DNA of 64,000 nt, taken from contig JAJZAI010000003.1 in the NCBI GenBank assembly GCA_021799495.1, positions 59,247 through 123,246 of the forward strand, in the 5' to 3' direction. Origin of the DNA: Deltaproteobacteria bacterium. Its GTDB lineage: Bacteria > Desulfobacterota > Binatia > Binatales > Binataceae. This document shows positions 35,124 to 43,803 of the stretch, piece by piece. The translations under genes were made by a program, and so were the position numbers. Position 1 is the stretch's first letter; each line of letters begins with the position of its first letter. The notes beneath the pieces are model-generated. The model saw only the letters and a program-made list of their open reading frames with translations. It ran no database searches and was not told the origin of the DNA.

Positions 35124-36452
35124 ATGCAAATCGGATATTTCACCGAGCGCCCGTACCGCTGGCTGCCCGAAGAAGAGTTGCTCAGGAACCAGGCGTTTTT
35201 CGCCGTCTCAAACAAATACTACGACCGCGAAAAAGCTTCCGAAGACTACAACTATTATCTCGACGAGTACTGCTACGCCGAAGATCTGGGCTTCGACGTG
35301 CTCGCCCTTAACGAGCATCACGGCAACCCGATCTGCATGGGGTCGGTGATGAACGTCGAGGCCGCGGTGCTCGCCTATCGGACCAGACGCGCGCGTCTTG
35401 TGCTGATCGGCAATCCCCTGCCGGTGATCAAGCATCCGCTGCGCATGGCCGAGGAGCTGGCGGAAATCGACCTGATTTCGCGCGGGCGGCTGGTCACGGG
35501 ATGGGTGCGCGGCGCCGGCTCCGAACAGATCTTCAACAACGCGAATCCGGCTTACAACCGCGAGATGTTCAACGAGGCGCACGATTTCATCGTGCAGGCC
35601 TGGACCCGTCCCGGACCGTGGCGCTACGAGGGCAAACATTTCCACTACCGGCACGTCAATCCGTGGGCCCTGCCCTACCAGCGGCCTCATCCGCCGATGT
35701 GGATTCCGGGCACGCTCAGTCCTGAAACCGTGCAATGGTGCGCCGAGCACAGCTATCCGTATATCGGCCTTGGCACCCAGTTGGCGCCAACCTGCGATCT
35801 TTGGGATTTCTATGCGGACGAGGCGGCGAAGCACGGCTACCAGGCCGGGCCGGAAAATTTCGGCTACATGATCGCGACCGCGGTCGGCGAGACCGAGGAA
35901 AAGGCGCAGGAAGCGGCGGCGGGTTTCGTGTACGGAGGCGGACAGAACGCATTTTCCGCGCCGCAGTTCACGATGCCGCCCGGCTACAACTCAAAAGCCG
36001 CGATTCGCGTGCTCGCCAAGCAGCAGACCAGCGCATGGCTGGGGCTGAGCGGCGAAAAGATGAAGCAGCAATTGCAGGACGCCGAGACCGGCGATATCGA
36101 TTACGCCGAAATCCGGCGCAAGCTGCACGCCGCGTTGCTGCGCGGGCAGCAGAACCTGCAAGTGATCGTCGGCACGCCGAAAACAGTGATCCCGAAGCTC
36201 AAAACCATTATCAGCGTGCTGCGCACCGGAATTTTCATCATCTTGAGCCTGCAGGGACCGGCCGCCAACGATCAGCGCCGCACCAGCATGCGCCTGTTCG
36301 CGGAGGAGGTAATTCCGGCGCTCAAGGAGCACGCCAAAGCGATCGGTATTCTCGATCCGTTCGAACGCAAACCTGGATCGGTCAAGCTCTCGCCCGGAGT
36401 CAGGCGCGAGGCGGTGGTCGATCGGGGGCCGCTCGCACATCTGGAGTTTTAG
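35124..36452 (+). CDS. LLM-class flavin-dependent oxidoreductase (third copy)
   Basis: 442 aa, the same subfamily as the tandem pair at 5.6-8.3 kb but clearly more distant. LNEHHGNPICMGSVMNVEAA, GNPLPVIKHPLRMAEELAEID and WVRGAGSEQIFNNANPAYN align directly with them; the C-terminal TPKTVIPKL block is kept. Cofactor FMN or F420 is not decidable by eye. No clear ribosome site precedes the ATG. It is divergent from the MBL-fold gene and ends near a repeat hairpin and a long terminator-like stem. Confidence 0.88.
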   Translation: MQIGYFTERPYRWLPEEELLRNQAFFAVSNKYYDREKASEDYNYYLDEYCYAEDLGFDVLALNEHHGNPICMGSVMNVEAAVLAYRTRRARLVLIGNPLPVIKHPLRMAEELAEIDLISRGRLVTGWVRGAGSEQIFNNANPAYNREMFNEAHDFIVQAWTRPGPWRYEGKHFHYRHVNPWALPYQRPHPPMWIPGTLSPETVQWCAEHSYPYIGLGTQLAPTCDLWDFYADEAAKHGYQAGPENFGYMIATAVGETEEKAQEAAAGFVYGGGQNAFSAPQFTMPPGYNSKAAIRVLAKQQTSAWLGLSGEKMKQQLQDAETGDIDYAEIRRKLHAALLRGQQNLQVIVGTPKTVIPKLKTIISVLRTGIFIILSLQGPAANDQRRTSMRLFAEEVIPALKEHAKAIGILDPFERKPGSVKLSPGVRREAVVDRGPLAHLEF

Positions 36453-36477
36453 AGAAGCTCTGCAAAGATCCATCTCA

Positions 36478-36539
36478 TCATTCTGAGCGGAGTGAAGAAT
36501 CCCGGGATTCTTCACTCCGCTGCGCTTCGTTCAGAATGA
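36478..36539. repeat. hairpin-forming intergenic repeat element (REP/MITE-like)
   Basis: Starts TCATTCTGA and ends TCAGAATGA. The inner arms GCGGAGTGAAGAATCCC and GGGATTCTTCACTCCGC pair perfectly; the right side has about 9 extra bases (TGCGCTTCG) as a bulge. The form matches the common dispersed bacterial repeat reading ATTCTGAGCG-GAGTGAAGAATC. Only one copy in this window. Confidence 0.65.
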
Positions 36540-36610
36540 CAAACTGGCTTGCGCGGAGTTTCCCCAGGCGGGACCGACCTGCCAATTCATTTTGTCCAGG
36601 CGTCCGTCGC

Positions 36611-36649
36611 TTTCCGGATTACCGGCGCATCCCGCCGGTAATCCGGAAA
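36611..36649. terminator. 17-bp perfect stem-loop between convergent genes
   Basis: TTTCCGGATTACCGGCG and its exact complement flank a 5-base loop (CATCC). It lies between the convergent LLM and NTF2-like genes, with T/A at the base on both strands, so it can end transcription from either side. Confidence 0.65.
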
Positions 36650-36650
36650 T

Positions 36651-37109
36651 TTATCGGGCCGCCGCCCAGCCCTTGTCGTAAGGCGCGACAATCCGGATAT
36701 TCGCGCGCAGATGCTGATACTTCCACACGCCGTCGATCTTCACGTAGTCGTCGTCGTAGCGGCACGCGATCCATCGCGCCTTGTTGTCGGCCCGAAACGT
36801 GAACGGTCCGAGCAGATACCACGAACCGGTCGCACGATCTCCGTTAACCATGATGCGCGGGTTGAAGACGTTATGCTGGGAAAAGCTGATTAGCTTCTGA
36901 AATCCCTTGAACAGCTCCCGGATCGCGGTGTGGCCCTGGGCTTTGCCGAAATCGCCACCCTCCCAGACGCCGTCCCCGGCGAAGATCGTGGTGATGCGGT
37001 CGGGATTGTGATCATCGTCGCAGATTTCGCAATAAAGCGCTTTTAGCTGTTTTATCGCTTCGATATCGGCGAGTTGCGTGACCATCTTTTCGAGTTCGCT
37101 GCTGGTCAT
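36651..37109 (-). CDS. SnoaL/NTF2-like protein
   Basis: 152 aa, cone-shaped NTF2/SnoaL fold (alpha+beta barrel): N-terminal helix DIEAIKQLKALYCEICDD, FAGDGVWEG, HNVFNPRIMVNGDRATGSWYL and RYDDDYVKIDGVWKYQHL. Members are isomerases, dehydratases or ring-hydroxylating accessory subunits, or simply bind ligands. AGGA is 8 bases before the ATG. The gene ends immediately beside a strong stem-loop. Confidence 0.8.
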   Translation of the reverse strand: MTSSELEKMVTQLADIEAIKQLKALYCEICDDDHNPDRITTIFAGDGVWEGGDFGKAQGHTAIRELFKGFQKLISFSQHNVFNPRIMVNGDRATGSWYLLGPFTFRADNKARWIACRYDDDYVKIDGVWKYQHLRANIRIVAPYDKGWAAAR

Positions 37110-37227
37110 GGCGGTTTCCTCACGATTTGATTTACGCTCGCAGCTTAGGGCCGCCCGGCGATTCGCGTCAACGGAAGTGCAAGCGCACGAAGGCTAATTT
37201 CACGTCCGCCTTTTCCGCCGCGTCACA

Positions 37228-37244
37228 TATAATGGCGCAGGAGG
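37228..37244 (+). promoter_or_regulatory. TATAAT box and AGGAGG ribosome site of the ICL/PEPM gene
   Basis: A perfect TATAAT (37228-37233) and AGGAGG (37239-37244) stand only 5 bases apart. The ribosome site is 10 bases from the ATG at 37255 and 3 from a decoy ATG at 37248. A promoter this close would give a leader starting at the ribosome site, so the TATAAT may be chance. Confidence 0.35.
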
Positions 37245-37254
37245 ACCATGCAGC

Positions 37255-38097
37255 ATGAATCGCGACGCGCAACGAGAGAAAGCCGAAACGTTTCGCCGGA
37301 TGCATCACGGCGGCAAAATCCTGCTGCTGCCGAACGCTTGGGACGCGATGAGCGCGAAAATCTTCGAAGCCGCCGGCTTCAGCGCGGTCGCGACGACCAG
37401 CGCGGGCGTGTCGTATTCGCTCGGATGGCCCGACGGAGAGTTGGTTCCGCGTGACGAAATGATCGCCGCGATCCGCCGGATCGCGGACGCCGTCGCGATT
37501 CCGGTCACGGCGGATATCGAATCAGGATTCGGCGCGAGCGCGAGCGACGTTGCGGACACTGTAAATCAGACGATTCAGGCAGGCGCGGTCGGCGTCAACC
37601 TCGAAGACGCCGTGCAGGGCGCGGGACGCGCGCTCTACGACTTGCCACGAGCGATCGAACGAATCGTCGCGGCGCGTGATGCGGCACGATCCGCTGGCGT
37701 TCCGATCGTAATCAATGCCCGGACCGACGTTTACCTGCTCGGCATCGGCGAAAAATCCGGCCGCTTCGACGAAGCGACACGGCGGTTGAACGCCTATCGC
37801 GAGGCGGGCACCGATTGCCTTTATGCGATGGGTTATTTCGACGCGGAGACGATCGGCCGGTTGGTTCGAGCGGTGGATGGGCCGTTGAACGTGATGGGAT
37901 TGCCGGGGACGCCGCCGGTCGCCGAATTGCAGCGGCTTGGAGTCGCCCGCGTCAGCACCGCGTCGGGACCGACGCGGCTTGCGATGACCGCGACGCGCAA
38001 CGCCGCTCAGGCGTTGCTCGAAAATGGCGATTTTGGCATTTACGACGGCGCGATTTCGCATCCCGACGCCAACGCGCTGATGACGCGCCGGGGTTGA
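37255..38097 (+). CDS. isocitrate lyase/PEP mutase family protein
   Basis: 280 aa. TIM-barrel family that includes 2-methylisocitrate lyase, oxaloacetate decarboxylase and PEP mutase. Marks: LLLPNAWDAMSAK, TTSAGVSYSLGWPDG, VTADIESGFGAS (Mg-binding Asp-x-Glu) and VGVNLEDAVQ; then VINARTDVYL. The KKCGH motif of true isocitrate/methylisocitrate lyases is not seen, so a lyase or hydrolase with another substrate is likely. The last bases overlap the start of the DNA glycosylase gene. Confidence 0.82.
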   Translation: MNRDAQREKAETFRRMHHGGKILLLPNAWDAMSAKIFEAAGFSAVATTSAGVSYSLGWPDGELVPRDEMIAAIRRIADAVAIPVTADIESGFGASASDVADTVNQTIQAGAVGVNLEDAVQGAGRALYDLPRAIERIVAARDAARSAGVPIVINARTDVYLLGIGEKSGRFDEATRRLNAYREAGTDCLYAMGYFDAETIGRLVRAVDGPLNVMGLPGTPPVAELQRLGVARVSTASGPTRLAMTATRNAAQALLENGDFGIYDGAISHPDANALMTRRG

Positions 38098-39062
38098 ACG
38101 ATCGCTTGGGCGCGTTTTCGATAAAACGAGGCGAATTTCTCGTTGACCTGCCGCCTGAGATCGATCCGGCTGGGTCGCTCGAAATGTTCCGCCGTTCGGG
38201 CGACGACCTGCTCGATCGCTGGGACGGCAGCACCTTTATCCGCACGGTATTCGCGGAAGGAAAGCCGCTCGCCTTCGCGACGTCTTTTGAACAGGGCCGC
38301 GACGGACTCTCGGCGCGTGTCGTACTGGAACGTCCGCGCGATCGCGAGGCCGTTGAGCCGGTTGTGCGTGCGATGTTCGTCACGCCGCCCACCGAATATC
38401 TGGAATTGCGCCGGCGCGATCCGCTCGTGGACACGCTGGAACTCGAATACCCCGGCGTTCGTTCGGTCCGACAGGCGAATCTGTTCGGAGCGCTGGTTCG
38501 ATGCGTGACGACCCAGCAGGTCAATCTGCGCTGGGCGGCGACCTGCCGCCGCCGGATGGCCGAGACCTTCGGACGGCTTCATCGCGTGGGCGGCGCGGAG
38601 GTTTACAGCCTCGAACCTGAACGAATCGCGGAGCTCGATCCGGCGCAAATCCGCGCGCTGCAAATCACCACCCGCAAGGCCGAGTATATAGTGAACCTCG
38701 CGCGGATAATCGCGCGCGGCGATCTGACGATGGAAGCTCTGGCGCAAGCCTCGGACGAAGATGTAATCGCACGGCTTTCCGCGATTCGCGGAATCGGACT
38801 CTGGACGGCGGAATGGATTCTGGCGCGTTCGCTCGGGCGTCCGCGCGTCGTCGCCGGCGATCTCGGCGTGCGCAAAGCGATCGGAATCGGATATATGGGC
38901 GGCGCACGGCCCTCCGAAGAAGAAACCCGGCGCGCCACCGTCCATTGGGGCGCGTCGGCCGGCGTGGCGCAGGCCCTTATCCTGCACGCGCTCGCCGAGA
39001 AACGGCTCGCAAGCCTTGCCGCACAGGCGGGCGCACGCCGTCATGCGCCCGCCGAAGCCTGA
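38094..39062 (+). CDS. alkA: AlkA-type DNA-3-methyladenine glycosylase
   Basis: 322 aa from a TTG that overlaps the previous stop (TTGA, 4 bases). The AlkA N-terminal domain starts at once (FSIKRGEFLVDLPP), so a later ATG would cut it. The HhH-GPD domain follows with QQVNLRWAATCRRRM near 141-155, hairpin IRGIGLWTAEW near 231-241 and catalytic Asp256 (VVAGDLGVRKA). It removes alkylated bases from DNA. The stop directly abuts the stop of the convergent enoyl-CoA hydratase gene with no base between. Confidence 0.85.
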   Translation: MNDRLGAFSIKRGEFLVDLPPEIDPAGSLEMFRRSGDDLLDRWDGSTFIRTVFAEGKPLAFATSFEQGRDGLSARVVLERPRDREAVEPVVRAMFVTPPTEYLELRRRDPLVDTLELEYPGVRSVRQANLFGALVRCVTTQQVNLRWAATCRRRMAETFGRLHRVGGAEVYSLEPERIAELDPAQIRALQITTRKAEYIVNLARIIARGDLTMEALAQASDEDVIARLSAIRGIGLWTAEWILARSLGRPRVVAGDLGVRKAIGIGYMGGARPSEEETRRATVHWGASAGVAQALILHALAEKRLASLAAQAGARRHAPAEA

Positions 39063-39890
39063 TTATTCGCCGCCGGAACGAACGAAATCCGGCTTGCGCT
39101 TTTCGACGAAAGCCTTGACCGCTTCTTTGTGATCGCCGGTCTTGAAGGTCATCATCTCGTAGGCCAGCGACGCGTCCATGATCAGGTTCGCCTGCTGCTT
39201 GAGCCACTTGTTGACCGAGAGCTTGCTCCAGCGAATCGCCCAGGTCGGACCATCGGCCAGTTCCTGCGCCAGTTCGCGCGCCTTCGGCATCACCTGCTCC
39301 GCCGGCAGGGCGTAATTCACCATCCCGATCCGTCCGGCTTCCGCGCCGTTGATGAAATTCCCGCGCATCAGAAATTCCTTCGCGCGATGCGGTCCGATCA
39401 GGACGGGCCAGATCACGGCGCCGCCGTCGCCGGCGACCACGCCAACCTTCACATGCGTATCGGCGAAACGCGCTTTCTCGGAAACGACCGTGATATCGCA
39501 CAGCAGCGCAAGCGTGGCGCCCAAGCCCACCGCGTCGCCGTTGATCGCGCCGATAATCGGCTGCTCGACGTCGAGGATATTTTCCACCAGCCGCCGTCCA
39601 TTGGCCGCGCCGATTGGGCCGCGATCGAACCGGCTGCCGCTTTGCCCGCCGCCGACCAGCGTTCCCGCGGCCATCCCTTTAACGTCGCCGCCCGCGCAAA
39701 ACGCGCGCCCCGCTCCGGTCAGGATGATGGCGTTGACTTCGCGATCGGCCGCGAGATCGATCCAGACCTGCTCCAATTCATGATGCATCCGGCTGTTCAC
39801 CGCGTTGAGCGAATCCGGCCGATTGATCGTGACTGTGGCCACGCGCTCGGCAACTTCGACCTTAAGAAACTGATAATCACTGTAATTCAT
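39063..39890 (-). CDS. enoyl-CoA hydratase/isomerase family protein
   Basis: 275 aa from the ATG with a strong GGAGG site 4-5 bases upstream; the longer frame above has no family sequence. Crotonase fold: NRPDSLNAVNSRMHHEL, oxyanion-hole strand GAGRAFCAGGDVKGMA and the second hole residue in GAINGDAVGLGATLALLCDI. The usual catalytic Glu of GxxG-ExA is replaced (THVKVGVVAGDGG), so hydration may not be the reaction; isomerase, hydrolase or ring-cleaving members also fit. A TATATA box lies about 25 bases before the ribosome site. Confidence 0.85.
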   Translation of the reverse strand: MNYSDYQFLKVEVAERVATVTINRPDSLNAVNSRMHHELEQVWIDLAADREVNAIILTGAGRAFCAGGDVKGMAAGTLVGGGQSGSRFDRGPIGAANGRRLVENILDVEQPIIGAINGDAVGLGATLALLCDITVVSEKARFADTHVKVGVVAGDGGAVIWPVLIGPHRAKEFLMRGNFINGAEAGRIGMVNYALPAEQVMPKARELAQELADGPTWAIRWSKLSVNKWLKQQANLIMDASLAYEMMTFKTGDHKEAVKAFVEKRKPDFVRSGGE

Positions 39891-40131
39891 GGCGCCTCCT
39901 CTCGATAAGCCGAGATATATAACGCGCGACGCCGCGATTGCCATCGTTAACGCCGGGCGTGAAGACGAAGGCGCTAACGGATCGGCGCGGCGATGCGCTA
40001 TGGTTGCGGCGATCTGGCGCGCGGTTGAAGGTTCGATCGAGCGGGACAAATTGACCTGGCCCGAAAAGTTCCGATATTTCGCGGCCGATGCGCGGTTGTG
40101 ATTGGTAACGCAACGCAGGAGCGGGTAATAA

Positions 40132-40902
40132 ATGGCCTCGGGAATAACACGGCTGAAAGACAAGACGGCGATCGTGACGGGCGCGGCCCAGGGAATCGGC
40201 CGCGCGATCGCGACGCGGCTCGCGGCCGAGGGCGCGAAAGTCGCCGTATGCGATATTCAGACGGATGTGGCGAAACGAACCGCTGACGAGATTAAAGGCG
40301 CCGGAGGCGCCGCGATCGCGGTGCGGCTCGACGTCACCAGCCTCGAAAGCGCCGCGGCCGCGGTGGCGCAGGTCGAACGCGAATTGGGTCCGCTCGCGAT
40401 TCTGGTCAACAACGCCGGATGGGACAAGCTCGAGCCGTTTATCGAAAGCACGCCCGAGACCTGGGACAAAGTGATCGCGATCAATTTCAGAGGCGTGCTG
40501 AACTGCTGCAAGGCCGCGGTGCCGCGGATGATCGAACATGGGAGCGGGAAAATCGTTTCGATCGCGTCCGACGCCGGCCGCGTGGGATCGCTGGGCGAGG
40601 CGGTATATTCCGGATGCAAAGGCGGCATTATCGCCTTCTCGAAAACGCTCGCGCGCGAACTGGCTCGCAACAAAATCAACGTCAACGTGGTTTGCCCCGG
40701 TCCGACCGATACCGCCCTGCTGCGCGGGGTGATGGAAGATCGGCCGAAAGTGCTCGAAGCGATGCAGCGCGGAATCCCGCTGCGCCGCCTCGGCAAGCCC
40801 GAAGACCTCGCCGGCGCCGTCGCGTTCTTCGTCTCCCCGGATGCGGATTACGCGACGGGACAGGTGATCAGCATCAGCGGCGGCCTGACCATGGCGGGCT
40901 GA
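40132..40902 (+). CDS. SDR family oxidoreductase, BadH-like
   Basis: 256 aa classical short-chain dehydrogenase. NAD-binding TGAAQGIGRA near 17-26, NNAG near 93, catalytic Ser near 146, Tyr159 and Lys163 (YSGCK). NNAGWDKLEPFIES, IASDAGRVGS, VCPGPTDTALL and the last residues GGLTMAG match BadH (2-hydroxycyclohexanecarboxyl-CoA dehydrogenase of anaerobic benzoate breakdown) unusually well. The divergent enoyl-CoA-hydratase family gene 241 bp away would fit the same type of alicyclic acyl-CoA pathway. This is similarity by eye, not proof. Confidence 0.85.
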   Translation: MASGITRLKDKTAIVTGAAQGIGRAIATRLAAEGAKVAVCDIQTDVAKRTADEIKGAGGAAIAVRLDVTSLESAAAAVAQVERELGPLAILVNNAGWDKLEPFIESTPETWDKVIAINFRGVLNCCKAAVPRMIEHGSGKIVSIASDAGRVGSLGEAVYSGCKGGIIAFSKTLARELARNKINVNVVCPGPTDTALLRGVMEDRPKVLEAMQRGIPLRRLGKPEDLAGAVAFFVSPDADYATGQVISISGGLTMAG

Positions 40903-40963
40903 ACGAGCAAAGCCGCGGCGGAGACCGACGTCACCAACTACCTCGGAATTGGAGCGGGAAAAG

Positions 40964-42037
40964 ATGGCCAGCGAGCGTCCAAAACTGGATATGGAACGCG
41001 CCAAAAACGCCGCGCAGAACATAATCGGCGACGTCGCATCGATGGTTCACGGCGCGATGAGCTTTATCGGCGACCGGTTGGGAATCTTCAAGGCGATGGC
41101 CGGCGCCGGTCCGCTGACGATCGAGGCGCTGGCCGCCAAAACCGGCCTTGCTCCGCGTTATATCCGCGAGTGGCTCAACGCGATGACGGCCGGTCAGTAC
41201 GTCGAGTACGATCCGGAGGCAAAGACCTACCTGCTCACGCCCGAATACGCCGCGGCGCTGGCGGACGACGATTCGCCGTTCTTCGTCGGCAGCTATTTCC
41301 AGATGGCGCAGGCGGCCGTCAGCGTCGCGCCAAAGGTCGCCGAGGCCTTTCGGAACGGCAAAGGGGTGACTCAGGCCGAATACCCCGCGTCGTTCTTCGA
41401 GGCCGCCGAACGCAACTCTCTCACGCGTTACAAGCATAAACTGCTGCGCAAATGGATTGCGGCCGTGCCGCACGTGGTCGAGGCGCTCAATGCCGGCGGC
41501 GCGGCGGCGGACGTCGGATGCGGCGGCGGGCGCGCCGCGATCATGATCGCGCAGGCGTTTCCCAAAACCCGCGTGACCGGATTCGATATCCACGCCGAGT
41601 CGGTCGAACGCGCGCGCCGCAACGCCGCGGCCGCTGGCGTCGCCGATCGCGTTACTTTCGCCGTCGCCAACGGTTCGGAACTGCCGGAAAGCCGGTTCGA
41701 TCTGGTAACCACGTTCGACGTGGTGCATGACGCTATCGATCCGGTCGGCCTGATGCGCGGCGTGCGCCGCGCGCTCAAGCCCGGCGGCAGCTACCTGGTG
41801 CAGGAAGTGAACGTGTCGGACGACGTCAAGGACAATATCCGCACACTCGGCAAAATGATCTATTCGGTGAGCACGCTTTACTGCATGACGACGTCGCTAT
41901 CCCACGGCGGCGCGGGAATCGGCGCGGCGATGGGTGAAGCCAAGACGCGCGAATTGGCCGAAGCGGCGGGGTTCAAACAATTCGCGCGCCTGCCGATCAA
42001 GGACGACTTCGCCGTGCTTTACGAATTGCGTCCGTAA
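40964..42037 (+). CDS. class I SAM methyltransferase with winged-helix N-domain
   Basis: 357 aa from the ATG with GGAG 9 bases upstream. The N-terminal 90 residues form a winged-helix dimerisation domain (LTIEALAAKTGLAPRYIREWLNAM); the SAM motif is ADVGCGGGRAAIMIAQAF near 180 and the second strand VTGFDIHAESVERARRNA. The layout is that of small-molecule O/N-methyltransferases such as plasmid-type hydroxyindole methyltransferases or the MycE-like Rv2258c group. Substrate is unknown. It is 61 bp downstream of the BadH-like gene. Confidence 0.85.
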   Translation: MASERPKLDMERAKNAAQNIIGDVASMVHGAMSFIGDRLGIFKAMAGAGPLTIEALAAKTGLAPRYIREWLNAMTAGQYVEYDPEAKTYLLTPEYAAALADDDSPFFVGSYFQMAQAAVSVAPKVAEAFRNGKGVTQAEYPASFFEAAERNSLTRYKHKLLRKWIAAVPHVVEALNAGGAAADVGCGGGRAAIMIAQAFPKTRVTGFDIHAESVERARRNAAAAGVADRVTFAVANGSELPESRFDLVTTFDVVHDAIDPVGLMRGVRRALKPGGSYLVQEVNVSDDVKDNIRTLGKMIYSVSTLYCMTTSLSHGGAGIGAAMGEAKTRELAEAAGFKQFARLPIKDDFAVLYELRP

Positions 42038-42142
42038 CGGCCGATTCACGCAATGCGTCCGGCGCCAGCGGCGCTCCGCGATTGAGCGATTGCCTCCAGC
42101 GGTTCGAGGGGGCAAAGTGTTTGATCGATCGGAGTCGCTCGC

Positions 42143-43657
42143 ATGGAAATAATCGCCCACGACAAAACCCGCTCGGCTGAAATCCGCGAACGCGTTGGCC
42201 ATCCGATAATCGATTCGGATGGGCACGTGGTTGAATTTGAACCCGCCCTGCTCGATTACATCCGCGACGTTGGCGGCAATTCTATTCTCGAGCGGTACAA
42301 AACCGCCTTCGACACCGCCTTTTATTTTCGCTGGAACCACATGACGCCCGCCGAGCGGCGCGAATTCCGCGTGCCGCGGCCGGTCTGGTGGCCGTATCCC
42401 ACAAAAAACACCTACGATCGCGCCACCGCCGCGCTGCCCAAACTGCTCTACCAGCGTCTCGACGAGATGGGTCTGGACTTCACGGTCCTCAACCCGAGCC
42501 AGGGGCTGTTCGCGTCTCATATCGAAGACCGAGACTTGCGCCGCGCGGTATGCCGCGCCTTCAACAACTATCACGCCGATATTTTTCGCGAATATTCGGA
42601 TCGCATCACGCCCGCAGCCTGCGTTCCGATGCATACTCCGGCCGAGGCGATCGAGGAGCTCGAGCACGTGGCGCAACTGGGCCTCAAGGTCGTGATGATG
42701 GCCGGATTCGTCCGCCGGCCGATTCCCGGACTCGCGAAGCAGGCGCCCGATTTCGCTCGTTACCTGACCTGGATGGACAATCTTTGCCTGGACAGCGAAT
42801 ACGATTACGACCCGGTCTGGGCCAAATGCGTCGAACTCGGAATCGCGCCGACGTTTCATTCCTTCGGCTTGAACTGGGGAATGCGCATCTCGATTTCAAA
42901 TTTCATTTACAACCAGATTGGCCATTTCGCGGCCGCCGCCGAGGGCATTTGCAAAGCGCTCTTTCTGGGCGGAGTGACGCGGCGTTTTCCCACGCTCAAG
43001 TTCGCGTTCAAAGAGGGCGGCGTCGCCTGGGCTACGACCTTGTATTGCGCTCTGTACGAGCGCTGGCACAAGCGCAGCCTCGCGATGATGGAGAACTGCG
43101 ATCCAGCAAATCTCGACCGGAAATTGTATCGCGAGCTATGCGAAAAATTCGGCGACGGTTTTACCCGCGGCCGACTCGAAGGCGACCTCGCGCCCTCGGA
43201 ACTCGAAGGCGGAGGCGGCGGCGCGCCGCATGAACGCGACGAATGGGTGAACTGCGGGATCGCGTGCGCCGAGGATATCCGCGACCGCTTCGTGCCGAAT
43301 TTTTTCTTCGGATGCGAAGGGGACGATCGCATGACCTCGCTCGCTTTCGACACGCGCCGCAATCCGCTCGGAGCAAGGCTGAACGCGATATATGGTTCCG
43401 ATCTCGGCCACTACGATCTGACCGACTTCAAGCTCGCGGCGGCCGAAGCGTATGAAGGCGTCGAGGACGGCCTGATGACCGAAACCGACTTCCGCGATTT
43501 TGTCTTCATGAATCCGGTCAAGCTGCACGCCGGAATGAATCCAGACTTCTTCAAAGGCACAATTCTGGAACACGCGGCCGAAAAGGCGCTGGTCGAGTTG
43601 CGCGCGAAAGGCGAATTGCCCAAAGCCACAGAAGCGGTAACCGCTGCGGCCCGATGA
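42143..43657 (+). CDS. amidohydrolase family protein (PF04909)
   Basis: 504 aa; GGAG is 8 bases before the ATG. PIIDSDGHVVEFEP is the first metal-site strand of the amidohydrolase_2 family; KVVMMAGFVRRPIPG, FHSFGLNWGM and FKEGGVAWATTLY (with following Trp/His) are the other barrel strands; GSDLGHYD near the C-terminus holds the last metal Asp. Family members decarboxylate or hydrolyse ring compounds (ACMSD, gamma-resorcylate decarboxylase). It continues the plus-strand SDR-methyltransferase run, and a hairpin ends it. Confidence 0.85.
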   Translation: MEIIAHDKTRSAEIRERVGHPIIDSDGHVVEFEPALLDYIRDVGGNSILERYKTAFDTAFYFRWNHMTPAERREFRVPRPVWWPYPTKNTYDRATAALPKLLYQRLDEMGLDFTVLNPSQGLFASHIEDRDLRRAVCRAFNNYHADIFREYSDRITPAACVPMHTPAEAIEELEHVAQLGLKVVMMAGFVRRPIPGLAKQAPDFARYLTWMDNLCLDSEYDYDPVWAKCVELGIAPTFHSFGLNWGMRISISNFIYNQIGHFAAAAEGICKALFLGGVTRRFPTLKFAFKEGGVAWATTLYCALYERWHKRSLAMMENCDPANLDRKLYRELCEKFGDGFTRGRLEGDLAPSELEGGGGGAPHERDEWVNCGIACAEDIRDRFVPNFFFGCEGDDRMTSLAFDTRRNPLGARLNAIYGSDLGHYDLTDFKLAAAEAYEGVEDGLMTETDFRDFVFMNPVKLHAGMNPDFFKGTILEHAAEKALVELRAKGELPKATEAVTAAAR

Positions 43658-43706
43658 CAGTCGTATCCGTATAGTTCATTCCGCTTGATAGCGATGCGTA
43701 ACTGAA

Positions 43707-43743
43707 GCCGGACCGGATTTTCGATCCGGCCCGGCTCTCTTTA
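43707..43743 (+). terminator. terminator hairpin after the amidohydrolase gene
   Basis: GCCGGaCCGGAT and ATCCGGcCCGGC form an 11-bp stem with one A-C mismatch and a small loop, followed by TCTCTTTAT. Position is 50 bases after the stop. Confidence 0.6.
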
Positions 43744-43803
43744 TGGAATCGCAAATTTATCGCCGCGATCGAAATTCCCGCCCGGCGGCGACTCTTCGGC
43801 CAC

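Noticed and set aside
37228..37233. TATAAT as promoter of the ICL/PEPM gene
   Set aside because: Kept only as low confidence: no -35 at the right distance and it lies too near the ribosome site.
40098..40286. 62-aa frame starting before the SDR gene
   Set aside because: Out of frame with the SDR motifs and without its own ribosome site.
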